From an uncultured Clostridia bacterium (GTDB lineage Bacteria > Bacillota > Clostridia > Oscillospirales > Acutalibacteraceae), in the NCBI GenBank assembly GCA_947627345.1, contig CANQVS010000001.1:102719-166718 (forward strand): a stretch of DNA of 64,000 nt, given 5' to 3'. The notes beneath the pieces are model-generated. The model was given only the letters and a program-made list of their open reading frames with translations. It was not told where the DNA came from and ran no database searches. The position numbers and the translations under genes are program-made. How positions within the stretch are numbered: position 1 is the stretch's first letter; the number at the start of each line of letters is the position of its first letter. Below, piece after piece: positions 43,968-53,690 of the stretch.

Positions 43968-45476
43968 TTATTCAATACCTAATGCCTTTAAAACATATTT
44001 AGGCATATCGTCAACCTCTATAATATCTGAAAATCTGGATTTTTTGTTTTTCAAACTTAAAAGCGGTTTTGGAACAGGAGCATTGGTTATTTCATAGAGC
44101 TTATCTACCATATCAAACTCGCTCATTAAAAGCTCTCCTCCGTCATTAACAGCAGTTAAAACTGACTTTGAGAATTTATATGGGCTTGCAGTAGAAGCGA
44201 TTACCGTAGGAGTTTTGTCCCCTGTTTCACCTACATATTTATCATAAACAGAAACAGCCACGGCCGTATGTGTGTCGCAAAGATAGCCTTCGTCTTTAAA
44301 CATTTTTGATATTGTTAGTTTTGTTTCATTATCGTCGCAGAAACCGCCGTAAAATAAGGTGGTAATTACTTTTTTTACATCAGGTGTAACCTCATATCTG
44401 CCTTCGGCTTTAAGCTTTGTCATCCAGTCTTTTGTAATTTCATCATTATCACCCGAAAGCTTATAAAGGAGTCTTTCAAGGTTGGAGGATACAAGAATAT
44501 CCATTGACGGCGAAATCGTTGTATAAAATTGACGGTTTTTATCATACACACCTGTATTAATAAAATCAGTCAAAACATTATTTGAATTTGAGGCGCAAAT
44601 GAATTTATTAATAGGAAGTCCCATACAGTAAGCATAATAGGAGGCTAAAATATTTCCAAAATTACCTGTCGGAACAACAACATTGATTTTGTCTCCAAGC
44701 TTAATTTTTCCGTTGTTAACAAGCTCGCAGTAAGAGGATATATAATAAACTATCTGCGGTAAAAGTCTGCCCCAGTTGATTGAATTTGCAGAGCTGAACA
44801 TCATTTTATTCTCACTAAGGCATTTTGATATTTCATCAGTTGTAAATATTTTTTTCACACCTGTTTGCGCGTCGTCAAAATTGCCCTCTATAGCGCAAAC
44901 TTTAACATTATTGCCCTCCTGAGTATTCATCTGATGCTTTTGCATCGGGCTGACGCCGTCCATAGGATAAAAAACAATAATTTTAGTATGGTCAACATCT
45001 TTAAAGCCCTCAAGAGCCGCTTTCCCCGTATCGCCCGATGTAGCCACAAGTATAACGGCGTCTTTATTCAAATTGGTTTTCTTTAATGATTTTGTAAGAA
45101 AATGAGGTAAAATCTGAAGAGCCATATCCTTAAACGCGCAGGTAGGACCGTGCCACAACTCAATAATATTAACGTCATTTCCGTTAAACTTTTTACTGAC
45201 TAACGGAGCAGGATTTTCACTTCCGAATTTTTCTTCGGTATAAGCCTTTTCAACACACTCGTCAATTTCTTCACTTGAAAAATCAGAAAGAAAATCCCCA
45301 AAAACTTTTTTAGCAATTCCTTTATAATCCAAAGAAAGCAGACTTTTAATTGTGTCTAAACCATACTTTGGAAATTCCTGCGGTACAAAAAGACCACCGT
45401 CCTTAGAAATACCTTGGGCAATTGCCTGGGATGCCGATACAATTTCATCTTTGTTTTGTGTACTGTTATACAACAT
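43968..45476 (-). CDS. thrC: threonine synthase
   Basis: This 502-residue fold-type II PLP enzyme converts O-phosphohomoserine to threonine. The long form (~500 aa) begins with YNSTQNK, has the PLP-Lys motif ELWHGPTCAFKDMALQ, VATSGDTGKAALEG and the glycine-rich phosphate cup VPTGNFGNILASYYA. It has its own consensus promoter and GGTGAT upstream. Confidence 0.95.
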   Translation of the reverse strand: MLYNSTQNKDEIVSASQAIAQGISKDGGLFVPQEFPKYGLDTIKSLLSLDYKGIAKKVFGDFLSDFSSEEIDECVEKAYTEEKFGSENPAPLVSKKFNGNDVNIIELWHGPTCAFKDMALQILPHFLTKSLKKTNLNKDAVILVATSGDTGKAALEGFKDVDHTKIIVFYPMDGVSPMQKHQMNTQEGNNVKVCAIEGNFDDAQTGVKKIFTTDEISKCLSENKMMFSSANSINWGRLLPQIVYYISSYCELVNNGKIKLGDKINVVVPTGNFGNILASYYAYCMGLPINKFICASNSNNVLTDFINTGVYDKNRQFYTTISPSMDILVSSNLERLLYKLSGDNDEITKDWMTKLKAEGRYEVTPDVKKVITTLFYGGFCDDNETKLTISKMFKDEGYLCDTHTAVAVSVYDKYVGETGDKTPTVIASTASPYKFSKSVLTAVNDGGELLMSEFDMVDKLYEITNAPVPKPLLSLKNKKSRFSDIIEVDDMPKYVLKALGIE

Positions 45477-45542
45477 AAAATCACCTTTTACACTTAATAC
45501 TTACAAAATTAATATGTAAATATCCTATTTTAACAAGTTTAT

Positions 45543-45571
45543 ATTATAACTTAAAATGTGTTCTTTGTCAA
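45543..45571 (-). promoter_or_regulatory. consensus promoter of thrC
   Basis: On the minus strand a perfect TTGACA (45566-45571), a 17-nt spacer and a perfect TATAAT (45543-45548) give an expected ~60-nt leader before thrC. Confidence 0.8.
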
Positions 45572-45608
45572 AGATTTCACAAAATTAAAAATAATTGCAA
45601 AAATAATT

Positions 45609-45974
45609 TTAATCTTCTCCGCTAAAGGCATTCTCAATATAATTTATGCTCATTTTACCTTTTATGTCTGAAGTAACTTCTGCAATATCAAACCTCGGCT
45701 GAAGATTTGTTTTATACTTTCTTAAAAAGAAATTAGCGGTGTTTCTTATTTTTTTCCGTTTTTTATAATCAACAGAAAGTCTCGCATCGAGCATTTGACC
45801 TTTACTTCGCGTTTTGACTTCAACAAACACAATATATTTTTTATTGTATGCTATAATATCAATTTCGCCGTAATTACAACTCATATTTCTAAGCAAAATT
45901 TTATATTTATTCTTTTTTAGATACTTAGCAGTGAATTTCTCGCCCTTTATTCCAAGTTTTTTTATATCATCCAT
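45609..45974 (-). CDS. YraN family protein (UPF0102, endonuclease-like fold)
   Basis: This 121-residue protein of the UPF0102 family has the restriction-endonuclease-like pattern [22 protein letters not shown] (Asp and E-x-K). Function is not firmly established; a DNA-processing role is presumed. It overlaps rnhB by 8 bp, an arrangement common in Firmicutes. Confidence 0.92.
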   Translation of the reverse strand: MDDIKKLGIKGEKFTAKYLKKNKYKILLRNMSCNYGEIDIIAYNKKYIVFVEVKTRSKGQMLDARLSVDYKKRKKIRNTANFFLRKYKTNLQPRFDIAEVTSDIKGKMSINYIENAFSGED

Positions 45975-46581
45975 TTTTTAAAATTTTAGTTAGAAAACTC
46001 ATCCTGTGTATTTCACACGGTCCGTATTCTTTTATTGCCTGCGTATGTAACTTTGTCCCGTATCCTTTATGCTTATCGAAACCGTATTGCGGATATTTTT
46101 TCGCGTATTCATAGCAAAGTCTGTCTCTGCTAACCTTTGCAAGAATTGACGCGGAAGCGATTGACATTGATTTTGCGTCGCCTTTAATTATACATTCACT
46201 CATAATATCAAGGTTTGGAAGTGTGTTTCCGTCAATTAAAGCATAATCAGCTTTAACATTTAATCCTTCTACGGCGCGTTTCATCGCAAGCATTGTAGCA
46301 TTTAAAATATTTATTTCTTCAATTTCCTCAACAGATGCATAAGCAATTGAGTAAGACAAAGCTTCTTTTTTTATAACCTCAAAAAGTTCCTCACGTTTTT
46401 TCTCGCTGAGTTTTTTTGAATCGTTAACGCCACTAATAATCTGATTAGGGTGCAAAATTACCGCAGCGGCGCAAACAGGTCCTGCAAGCGGTCCTCTGCC
46501 CGCCTCATCAACACCGCAAATTTTTAGAAAACCTTTATCAGCGCATTGTCTTTCGTAAAAAAGCCAATCTACATTGTCCAC
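45967..46581 (-). CDS. rnhB: ribonuclease HII
   Basis: This ~204-residue enzyme cuts RNA in RNA-DNA hybrids, including single ribonucleotides in DNA. It has [19 protein letters not shown] (first catalytic acids), [10 protein letters not shown] and [21 protein letters not shown]. The true start is probably GTG 46581, because GGAGG lies 6 nt upstream; a longer frame to 46647 would run inside rbgA. It lies one base after the rbgA stop. Confidence 0.94.
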   Translation of the reverse strand: MDNVDWLFYERQCADKGFLKICGVDEAGRGPLAGPVCAAAVILHPNQIISGVNDSKKLSEKKREELFEVIKKEALSYSIAYASVEEIEEINILNATMLAMKRAVEGLNVKADYALIDGNTLPNLDIMSECIIKGDAKSMSIASASILAKVSRDRLCYEYAKKYPQYGFDKHKGYGTKLHTQAIKEYGPCEIHRMSFLTKILKNG

Positions 46582-46582
46582 T

Positions 46583-47452
46583 TTAATCCTCCGGGTATTC
46601 AAGCGTAATATTTCCGAATTTTCCGTTTCTGTATTCGTCAATAACAAGATTAGCGGCCCTTTCTACATCTATTTCCCCGCCGGAAATTAGCATACCTCTT
46701 TTTCTTCCGATAAGCTCTAAAAGCTCATACGGCTTTTTACCGTCTACATCTTCCTTGCTTATTTTAAATCTTGATAAAAATTCAGGAGTAACATTTTTCT
46801 TTATAGCCTCTATAAAATCTATGGCAAGAAGTTCTATGTCTAAAATTTGGTCTTTTACAGCGCCTGTAAAAGCAAGATGCAGTGCTACCTTTTCATCGTT
46901 AAATTTTGGCCATAGCACTCCGGGTGTATCAAGCAATTCTAAATCATTCGATATGGTATACCACTGATTGCCTCGTGTAACTCCCGGTCTGTCTTCAACC
47001 TTCGCTCTCGATTGTTTGCAGACTTTGTTTATAAACGAGGACTTTCCCACGTTCGGAATACCCACAATCATAACTCTTAAAATAGGATTTTTTATGCCTT
47101 TTTTCTTTTGTATTTGAAATTTTTCAGAAAGTATATTTCTTAGTGACGGAACAAATTTATTAAGTCCCCGTCCGCTTTTGCAGTCAACAGGTAAAGCTGT
47201 AATGCCTTTTTCCAAATAATAGTCAACCCATCTTTTTGTCGCAGTTCTGTCGGCTTTATCGCATTTGTTAAGCAAAACAAGTCTTGGCTTATTCTCTATA
47301 ATTTCTGCTAAATCGGGATTATGACTGCTCACGGGTATCCTTGCATCTAAAATTTCAACCACAACATCAATTAACTTTAAACTTGACTGTATTTTACGTT
47401 TTGTTTTTGTCATATGACCGGGAAACCATTGTATATTTTGTTTTTTACCCAC
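46583..47452 (-). CDS. rbgA: ribosome biogenesis GTPase YlqF/RbgA
   Basis: This 289-residue circularly permuted GTPase is needed for late 50S assembly. The G motifs come in permuted order: LNKCDKAD (G4), then [12 protein letters not shown] (G1), then DTPGVLWP (G3). The N-terminal [14 protein letters not shown] is diagnostic, and the C-terminal ~100 residues form the RNA-binding ANTAR-like domain. It heads the rbgA-rnhB-yraN group. Confidence 0.95.
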   Translation of the reverse strand: MGKKQNIQWFPGHMTKTKRKIQSSLKLIDVVVEILDARIPVSSHNPDLAEIIENKPRLVLLNKCDKADRTATKRWVDYYLEKGITALPVDCKSGRGLNKFVPSLRNILSEKFQIQKKKGIKNPILRVMIVGIPNVGKSSFINKVCKQSRAKVEDRPGVTRGNQWYTISNDLELLDTPGVLWPKFNDEKVALHLAFTGAVKDQILDIELLAIDFIEAIKKNVTPEFLSRFKISKEDVDGKKPYELLELIGRKRGMLISGGEIDVERAANLVIDEYRNGKFGNITLEYPED

Positions 47453-47483
47453 CTATATCACTTCCCTAAAGCAAATTTAAAGA

Positions 47484-47517
47484 AAACTCACATCTATATA
47501 ATAACAGATGTGAGTTT
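47484..47517 (-). terminator. terminator of lepB
   Basis: A 12-bp perfect stem AAACTCACATCT/AGATGTGAGTTT (47484-47495, 47506-47517) lies between lepB and rbgA; on the minus strand a short TCTTTAAATTT tail follows. Confidence 0.6.
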
Positions 47518-47529
47518 GATAAACAATTA

Positions 47530-48150
47530 TTAACCGAGAAATTTCATACTGTTAAACGGAAAAACGACAAATTGGGCTTTTCCTATTATATCCTTAACAT
47601 CAATAAGACCAATCGCTTTTGAACGGCTGTCCATAGACACACCGCGGTTATCTCCCATAACAAAAACCTTTCCTTCGGGAATAACCTTTGGAATTTCTCC
47701 GTCTTCTTGATGAGTGTGACCTTGAATATAATTTTCATCAAGCTCTTTTCCGTCTACAATTACGCTTTCAGTTTTAAAATCAATATCTAAAGATTGTCCC
47801 TCGGTCGCTATTACACGCTTAATAATAGGCTCGGAATATTCGGCTCCGTGGCTTATTACAACTATATCACCCTGTTTAGGCGTATAAAAGAAATTAGTTA
47901 CAATAACCTTATCCTTGTTCTGTAAAGTTTGTTTCATAGAAGTTCCGCTTACATCGACGAGTCTCACAAAAAAGGTAAGCAAAATCACAACTACCGCAAC
48001 AGCAAAAACAAGCGAATGTACCCATTCATAAAGACTTGCGGTACCTTCGGATTTCTTTAGATGAATAGTTTTCGCATCTATATTTTTTTTAGTCTTATCT
48101 TCATTTTTAACTTGTTCTTCATTTTTAATTTCAGAATCCATATTAAACAC
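47530..48150 (-). CDS. lepB: signal peptidase I
   Basis: This 206-residue membrane serine protease removes signal peptides from secreted proteins. A Lys/Glu-rich cytoplasmic N-terminus (about 1-40) precedes one membrane helix (about 45-65). The Ser nucleophile is in SGTSMKQTL and the Lys base in IIKRVIATEG; VFVMGDNRGVSMDSR follows. It lies after rplS with a terminator between, as in many Firmicutes (rplS-lepB-rbgA-rnhB). Confidence 0.95.
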   Translation of the reverse strand: MFNMDSEIKNEEQVKNEDKTKKNIDAKTIHLKKSEGTASLYEWVHSLVFAVAVVVILLTFFVRLVDVSGTSMKQTLQNKDKVIVTNFFYTPKQGDIVVISHGAEYSEPIIKRVIATEGQSLDIDFKTESVIVDGKELDENYIQGHTHQEDGEIPKVIPEGKVFVMGDNRGVSMDSRSKAIGLIDVKDIIGKAQFVVFPFNSMKFLG

Positions 48151-48167
48151 CTTGCATATATAAAAGT

Positions 48168-48190
48168 AAAAAAGGGACCTGAACAGTCCC
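48168..48190 (-). terminator. terminator of rplS
   Basis: On the minus strand GGGAC (48186-48190) pairs with GTCCC (48174-48178) around a 7-nt loop, followed by a run of six T. It separates rplS from lepB. Confidence 0.8.
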
Positions 48191-48201
48191 CTTGCTTACT
48201 A

Positions 48202-48543
48202 TTAGACCTGTTCCTTAACTTTTGCAGCTTTACCAACACGGTCACGGAGATAATAGAGCTTAGCTCTTCTAACTTTACCGTGGCGAACGACCTCAACACC
48301 TCTAACGTTAGGTGAATGTAAAGGGAAGACTCTCTCTACTCCAACGCCGTAGGCTACGCGTCTTACAGTAAAGGTTTCGGCAACTCCTGAACCTCTCTTG
48401 GCAATAACAGTGCCTTCAAACATCTGGATTCTTTCTCTCTGTCCCTCACGGATATTAACGGAAACTTTTACAGTATCACCAATACCGAATTGGGGAACGT
48501 CTGATTTCACAGAATCAGCAACAATTGTTTTTAATGCGTCCAT
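48202..48543 (-). CDS. rplS: 50S ribosomal protein L19
   Basis: This 113-residue ribosomal protein has the family core [29 protein letters not shown] and [20 protein letters not shown], ending in [17 protein letters not shown]. The ATG at 48543 has AGGAGG 6 nt upstream; an extension to 48585 runs into the leader. Promoter and leader are visible upstream. Confidence 0.97.
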   Translation of the reverse strand: MDALKTIVADSVKSDVPQFGIGDTVKVSVNIREGQRERIQMFEGTVIAKRGSGVAETFTVRRVAYGVGVERVFPLHSPNVRGVEVVRHGKVRRAKLYYLRDRVGKAAKVKEQV

Positions 48544-48662
48544 ATTGAACCTCCTAAAAATTTCAGACGTTCGTACATTAAACAATGCAGAGGACCATCC
48601 GCTTCAAACTGCGGCTTACGCCGTTTATTGAACCCCATTACATAAGTAACGGTATCCAAATG
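48544..48662 (-). promoter_or_regulatory. rplS 5' leader, candidate L19 autoregulatory leader
   Basis: The ~119-nt leader between the predicted start site and rplS is structured: CGGCGTAAGCCG forms a hairpin, and CCGTTACTTATGTAATGG and GCGGATGGTCCTCTGC can pair, before the Shine-Dalgarno. Firmicutes rplS genes often carry an L19 leader of this length. I cannot verify the consensus by eye. Confidence 0.4.
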
Positions 48663-48669
48663 CCATAAT

Positions 48670-48698
48670 ATAATACCATAATAGGAATATAATTGCAA
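48670..48698 (-). promoter_or_regulatory. promoter of rplS
   Basis: On the minus strand TTGCAA (48693-48698), a 17-nt spacer and TATTAT (48670-48675). Confidence 0.6.
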
Positions 48699-48719
48699 GT
48701 GTTTTTAATAAAAAATAGG

Positions 48720-49643
48720 TTATTTAGTTATCTTATCAAGTTTTTCAAGATAATTTTTAAAATACTCGGGCAGTTCAGATGTAAACTCAAGATATTTTTC
48801 GCTTGTCGGGTGGACAAATCCGATTTTACGAGCGTGAAGACATTGACCTGTAAAATCTACCTTTTCTTTTTTACTTCCATAAACATCATCACCCGATACA
48901 GGATGACCTATATATGCCATATGAACCCTTATCTGATGAGTTCTTCCCGTTTCAAGAATACATTTTATGTGGGTATAACCTTTATATCTTGCTATAACCT
49001 CATAATGAGTAACAGCATTTTTTGAATTACGTTCGGTTACTGCCATACGTTTTCTGTCAATATGATGTCTGCCTATAGGAGCGCTTACAGTACCCTTATC
49101 ATCTTTAACATTACCTAAAACAATTGCCTCATATTCACGCGTAAAACTATGCTTTTTAATCTGCTGTGCCAAATGTTTATGCGCTTTATCGTTTTTAGCA
49201 ACGATAAGAAGTCCGCTTGTGTTTTTATCAATTCGATGAACAATACCCGGGCGTAAAACACCGTTTATTCCCGAAAGGTTGTCTTTACAATGATATAACA
49301 AAGCGTTTACAAGCGTTCCCTCGAAGTTTCCCGATGCAGGGTGAACTACCATTCCCTTAGGTTTATTAACGACAATTAAATCATTATCCTCGTAAATAAT
49401 ATCAAGCGGTATATTTTCGGCTTTAGCTTCATATTTAACAGGGTCGGGAATTTCTATTTCAACTTTATCTCCGTATTTTAACCTATAGTTTTTATTTACG
49501 CATTTAGAATTAACTTTGACGTTGCCCTTTTCTATAAGCAGGGCAACTGCCGAACGTGTAATATCTTCAATTATATCTGCAAGATATTTGTCAATTCTGA
49601 CCCCTGAAAACTCCTCGCTTATAAGAAAATTATATTTTTTCAT
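48720..49643 (-). CDS. rluD: RluA/RluD family 23S rRNA pseudouridine synthase
   Basis: This 307-residue enzyme makes pseudouridine in 23S rRNA. It has an N-terminal S4 RNA-binding domain (about 13-75, RIDKYLADIIEDITRSAVA) and the catalytic motif HRIDKNTSGLLIVAK with its Asp, plus LETGRTHQIRVHMAYIGHP. It overlaps lspA by 14 bp, the lspA-rluD pair typical of Firmicutes. RluD-type sites are inferred from domain layout. Confidence 0.92.
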   Translation of the reverse strand: MKKYNFLISEEFSGVRIDKYLADIIEDITRSAVALLIEKGNVKVNSKCVNKNYRLKYGDKVEIEIPDPVKYEAKAENIPLDIIYEDNDLIVVNKPKGMVVHPASGNFEGTLVNALLYHCKDNLSGINGVLRPGIVHRIDKNTSGLLIVAKNDKAHKHLAQQIKKHSFTREYEAIVLGNVKDDKGTVSAPIGRHHIDRKRMAVTERNSKNAVTHYEVIARYKGYTHIKCILETGRTHQIRVHMAYIGHPVSGDDVYGSKKEKVDFTGQCLHARKIGFVHPTSEKYLEFTSELPEYFKNYLEKLDKITK

Positions 49644-50112
49644 CTTTTAACTCTTTATCTTTTCTTTTATAATCCGAGAAAAATAATAAATAAATTACCA
49701 AAATAAAAGCGCCGACCGTTACGCAGTAATCCGCAAAATTACATACAGGCGGAAAGAAACTTATGCTTAGATAGTCAACAACATATCCGTAGAAAATTCT
49801 GTCAATTAGGTTACCTGCTCCGCCGCCGATTATAAGTATTAAAGCAACATTAAGTAATTTACTCTCAGGTCTTTTACGAAACATAAAAATAATTAAAAAA
49901 ACGATTACCGCTATGGTAAAAAGTATAAAAATCCAGCGGGCATTTGAGAGAATACCAAATGCCGCGCCTTTATTCTCAACATAGGTAAGCGAAAATAAAC
50001 CCGGAATTATTGTTATAGCAGAAATATTTTTCAAATTATTTATAACAAGTAATTTCAGTACATAGTCAATTAACACAATTAAAGCCGAAAAACCAAGTAC
50101 AATATAAGGCAT
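49630..50112 (-). CDS. lspA: lipoprotein signal peptidase (signal peptidase II)
   Basis: This 160-residue aspartic protease with four membrane helices cleaves prolipoprotein signal peptides. The two catalytic Asp are in GGAGNLIDRIFYGYVVDYLSI-type sequence (NLIDR and VVDYL) and NFADYCVTVGA. The C-terminus is a charged cytoplasmic tail. It shares 14 bp with rluD. Confidence 0.95.
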   Translation of the reverse strand: MPYIVLGFSALIVLIDYVLKLLVINNLKNISAITIIPGLFSLTYVENKGAAFGILSNARWIFILFTIAVIVFLIIFMFRKRPESKLLNVALILIIGGGAGNLIDRIFYGYVVDYLSISFFPPVCNFADYCVTVGAFILVIYLLFFSDYKRKDKELKDEKI

Positions 50113-50130
50113 TATATAACTCCTAAAATA

Positions 50131-50163
50131 AAGTCGGTGCAGAATTTCTACACCGACTTTTTA
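50131..50163. terminator. stem-loop between ileS and lspA
   Basis: A 9-bp perfect stem AAGTCGGTG/CACCGACTT (50131-50139, 50151-50159). The minus-strand tail TATTTTAGG is only moderately T-rich; the plus-strand tail is TTTTA. It probably ends the long ileS-side transcript. Confidence 0.55.
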
Positions 50164-50197
50164 CTTATATAAGAAACGCGTACATTACGAAAGAGTT

Positions 50198-52963
50198 TTA
50201 TTCAAAAAATTTACAGCATTTATCACACAATGTCGGATGAGTTTGATTTTGTCCGACAGTTCTGCTGATACTCCAACATCTTTCGCACTTACCGCCCTGC
50301 GCTTTTTCAACGGATATTTCAAGGTCGCCTGTTCCCTCATTAATTTCTACTTCAGAAACAATCAAAGCGGGTTTAATTTCATCGTAAACCTTATTTAAGA
50401 ATTCAAGGTAATCTTTTGAAGCAGTCAGTGTAACTTTGGCTTCAAGAGAGCTTTTAATCTCCTTATTCTTAACAAGAACCTCAATTTCCTTTTTAACCAT
50501 ATCTCTTAATTCGTGAATTTTGCTCCACATATCCATAAAATCATCGTCGACATCTATATCAACAACAATCGGCATATCGTTAAAGAGTACATTTTCGGTA
50601 TTATCAGAGGATTTATGAGGCATAAAACTCCAAATTTCGTCCGAAGTATAAGCTAAAATCGGTGCCAACATTCTTGTCATAGCGTCAAGAATGATATAAA
50701 TAGCGCTTTGAGCCGACCTTCTTGACAGACTGTCTTTCTTTTCTGTATATAATCTGTCTTTAAGTACGTCTAAATAGAAATTTGACATATCAACAACGCA
50801 GAAATTATGAATACTGTGATAAACCTGATGAAATTCAAATTTCTCATATGCGTTATTTACCTTTTCGATAAGAGCGTTAAGAGTTTTTACCGCCCATTTA
50901 TCAATGGCAAGCATATCTTTTGTATCTACCATATCCTTATCAGGATTAAAATCACTTATATTTCCGAGAATATATCTTGCAGTATTTCTGATTTTTCTGT
51001 ATGATTCCGAAGTCTGTTTCAGGATTTCTCTCGAAATATTGACGTCTGTCTGATAGTCGCAGGATGCAACCCAAAGTCTTAATACATCAGCGCCGTACTG
51101 TTCGATAACTTCCTGCGGACTAATACCGTTTCCGAGCGACTTACTCATTTTACGTCTTTCCATATCAAGAATCATACCGTGAGTCAGTACAGTCTTATAC
51201 GGTGCAACACCCTCGGTGGCAACAGAAGTCAGCAGAGATGACTGAAACCAGCCTCTGTACTGGTCGTTACCTTCAAGATATAAATCAGCAGGGAATTTCA
51301 GATAATCACGGCGTTTAACGACAGATGTATGTGAAGAACCGCTGTCAAACCAAACGTCCATAATATCTTTTTCTTTTTCAAATTCAGTACAACCGCACTC
51401 GGGGCATTTGGTACCTGCGGGAAGAATTTCTTCCGCGCTTTTTTCAAACCAAGCGTTAGAGCCTTCCCTTTCAAACAAATCGGCAACAGCAAGCATAGCC
51501 TCTTTATTAACATAAGGCTTGTTACAATCCGAGCAATAGAAAATAGGAATTGGAACACCCCATTTACGCTGACGGGAAATACACCAGTCTTTACGGTCTT
51601 TTACCATTGATGTAATTCTGTCTTTTCCCCACGCGGGTATCCATTCAACCGTATTAATAGCGTCAACAGCCTTGTCCTTAAAGTCATCTACGGAACAGAA
51701 CCACTGGTCTGTCGCTCTGAAAAGTATCGGGGATTTACATCTCCAGCAATGAGGATACTGGTGAATAATCTTTTTAAGGGCAAACAAAGAACCTGTTTCG
51801 TCTAAATAAATTGCAATCTTTTTGTTTGCCTCATCTGTGGTTAGTCCCGAAAACTGTCCTGCTTCTTCGGTGAGAACACCGTCAGCATCCACAGGACAGA
51901 TAACGGGAATTTCCGGATAATTACGGCATACATTATAGTCGTCAACACCGTGTCCGGGAGCAGTATGAACGCAGCCTGTTCCACTCTCCAAAGTAACGTG
52001 ATCGCCGACAATCACAAGCGATTCTCTATCAAGGAAAGGATGAGCAGTTTTCATATATTCAAGCTCGGAGCCTTTAATTGTAGCGACAACCTCATAGTCG
52101 TCAATCTCCGTAACCTCTAAAGCGGTTTTATAAAGGTCGGTTGCCATAACATAAAATTCATCATTATGTTTTATAATTGAATACTCATAACGCGGTCCTA
52201 CACATATCGCAACGTTTGCAGGTAATGTCCATGTGGTAGTCGTCCATATTACAAAGCTAACTTTGGACGGGTCTATGCCTAAAGCTTTAAACTTTCCTAA
52301 ATCATCGGTAACTTTAAACTTCACATAGATAGAATGGCAAGGGTCCTCTGCGTACTCTATTTCAGCCTCGGCAAGAGCGGTTTTACACTCAGGACACCAA
52401 TAAACAGGCTTGAGTCCCTTATAAATGTAACCCTTTGTTGCCATCTCGGCAAAAACTTTTATTTGTTCCGCCTCAAATTCGTGTTTTAAAGTAATATACG
52501 GATTATCCCATTCACCTATTACGCCTAAACGTTTAAACTGTGTGCGCTGGTCATTGATATAACCTGTAACAAACTCCTCGCATAGTTTTCTAAGCTCTAT
52601 AACCGAAATATCAGCAGAACTTCCTATGCCCGCCTTCTGTCTCGCTTTAAGCTCGGTTGGAAGTCCGTGTGTATCCCAACCGGGAACAAAAGGGGATTTG
52701 TATCCCGACATATTTTTATAACGTACAATAAAATCTTTAAGAATTTTATTTAGCGCGTGGCCGAGATGAATATCTCCGTTTGCATACGGAGGACCATCGT
52801 GTAAAACATAGAGAGGTTTACCCTCATTATGCTCCATTAATTTGTTATAAACACCGTTATCTTCCCATTTTTTCAAGGTAACAGGCTCACTCTTAGGTAA
52901 GCCTGCACGCATAGGAAATTCTGTTTTAGGAAGATTTAATGTCTTATTATAATCCTGAGACAT
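50198..52963 (-). CDS. ileS: isoleucyl-tRNA synthetase
   Basis: This 921-residue class I synthetase has HLGHALNKILKD (HIGH motif), a large editing domain (TWTLPANVAICVG), MSKSLGNGISP (KMSKS) and a C-terminal zinc finger (CERCW and CDKC). It follows divIVA by 23 bp at the end of the division-gene operon. I see no T-box leader: the gene is inside an operon. Confidence 0.97.
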   Translation of the reverse strand: MSQDYNKTLNLPKTEFPMRAGLPKSEPVTLKKWEDNGVYNKLMEHNEGKPLYVLHDGPPYANGDIHLGHALNKILKDFIVRYKNMSGYKSPFVPGWDTHGLPTELKARQKAGIGSSADISVIELRKLCEEFVTGYINDQRTQFKRLGVIGEWDNPYITLKHEFEAEQIKVFAEMATKGYIYKGLKPVYWCPECKTALAEAEIEYAEDPCHSIYVKFKVTDDLGKFKALGIDPSKVSFVIWTTTTWTLPANVAICVGPRYEYSIIKHNDEFYVMATDLYKTALEVTEIDDYEVVATIKGSELEYMKTAHPFLDRESLVIVGDHVTLESGTGCVHTAPGHGVDDYNVCRNYPEIPVICPVDADGVLTEEAGQFSGLTTDEANKKIAIYLDETGSLFALKKIIHQYPHCWRCKSPILFRATDQWFCSVDDFKDKAVDAINTVEWIPAWGKDRITSMVKDRKDWCISRQRKWGVPIPIFYCSDCNKPYVNKEAMLAVADLFEREGSNAWFEKSAEEILPAGTKCPECGCTEFEKEKDIMDVWFDSGSSHTSVVKRRDYLKFPADLYLEGNDQYRGWFQSSLLTSVATEGVAPYKTVLTHGMILDMERRKMSKSLGNGISPQEVIEQYGADVLRLWVASCDYQTDVNISREILKQTSESYRKIRNTARYILGNISDFNPDKDMVDTKDMLAIDKWAVKTLNALIEKVNNAYEKFEFHQVYHSIHNFCVVDMSNFYLDVLKDRLYTEKKDSLSRRSAQSAIYIILDAMTRMLAPILAYTSDEIWSFMPHKSSDNTENVLFNDMPIVVDIDVDDDFMDMWSKIHELRDMVKKEIEVLVKNKEIKSSLEAKVTLTASKDYLEFLNKVYDEIKPALIVSEVEINEGTGDLEISVEKAQGGKCERCWSISRTVGQNQTHPTLCDKCCKFFE

Positions 52964-52986
52964 TTTATCTACTCTCCAAAAATCAA

Positions 52987-53679
52987 TTATTCAGCGTCAA
53001 CGTCGTAATTTTCGCCGAACTTTAAATCGTCAAATTTATCCTCTTTTACCTTGTTAACAAATTCAACGTCTTGATTTTGAACAGGCGCAGAGTTATTTTT
53101 TGCAACGTTTTCTGTTTCATTTACTTCTTCTGTTTCAAAAGTTTCCTCTGATTCAACTTCAGTTTCCGAAATTTCTTTTTCAACGGGAGCGGTAGGATAT
53201 TTTTTATCAAGCTCCTCTTGCTTTCTTAAAACTACAGCATCGGTCGGGAGATCGCTGATAGCTTTTAAATGATTGTTATAAATATTTTCAAGCTCTTTTC
53301 TGAGTTCGGCGGAATCACTTTTAAGCTTTAAGTAAACTTCCTTTTGCTTAGCTGAAACTGCATTGGCTTCCTTTAAAGTAGATTGAGCTTTAGCCTCCGC
53401 GTCAGAAATAATCTGCGATGCCTTAGCCTGAGCCTCTCTGATAGAAGTATCAGCAACTCTCTGAGATGAAAGCAAAGCGTTTCTAACGGTTTCCTCATCA
53501 GCTCTGTACTGTTCAACTCTTGTAGCCAGGATATCCATTTTTCTTATTAAATCTGATTTCTCTTTCTTTAACTGTTCAAAAGAAACAATTACCTCATCAA
53601 TAAACGCGTCAACATCCTCTACTCGGTAACCTCTGCCTCTTCTGAATGAAATGCTTTTAATTTCATCAATAGTTAACAT
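52987..53679 (-). CDS. divIVA: DivIVA domain-containing protein
   Basis: This 230-residue coiled-coil protein recognises curved membrane at poles and septa. The N-terminal membrane-binding motif SFRRGRGYRVEDVDAFID is diagnostic, followed by a coiled coil (about 30-150). The C-terminal ~70 residues are acidic and low complexity (ETEVESEETFETEEVNETEN), unlike Bacillus DivIVA. It lies between ylmH and ileS in the usual division cluster. Confidence 0.92.
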   Translation of the reverse strand: MLTIDEIKSISFRRGRGYRVEDVDAFIDEVIVSFEQLKKEKSDLIRKMDILATRVEQYRADEETVRNALLSSQRVADTSIREAQAKASQIISDAEAKAQSTLKEANAVSAKQKEVYLKLKSDSAELRKELENIYNNHLKAISDLPTDAVVLRKQEELDKKYPTAPVEKEISETEVESEETFETEEVNETENVAKNNSAPVQNQDVEFVNKVKEDKFDDLKFGENYDVDAE

Positions 53680-53690
53680 AATTTACACTC

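Noticed and set aside
52964..52986. T-box leader for ileS
   Set aside because: ileS follows divIVA by only 23 bp in an operon, with no room for a T-box.
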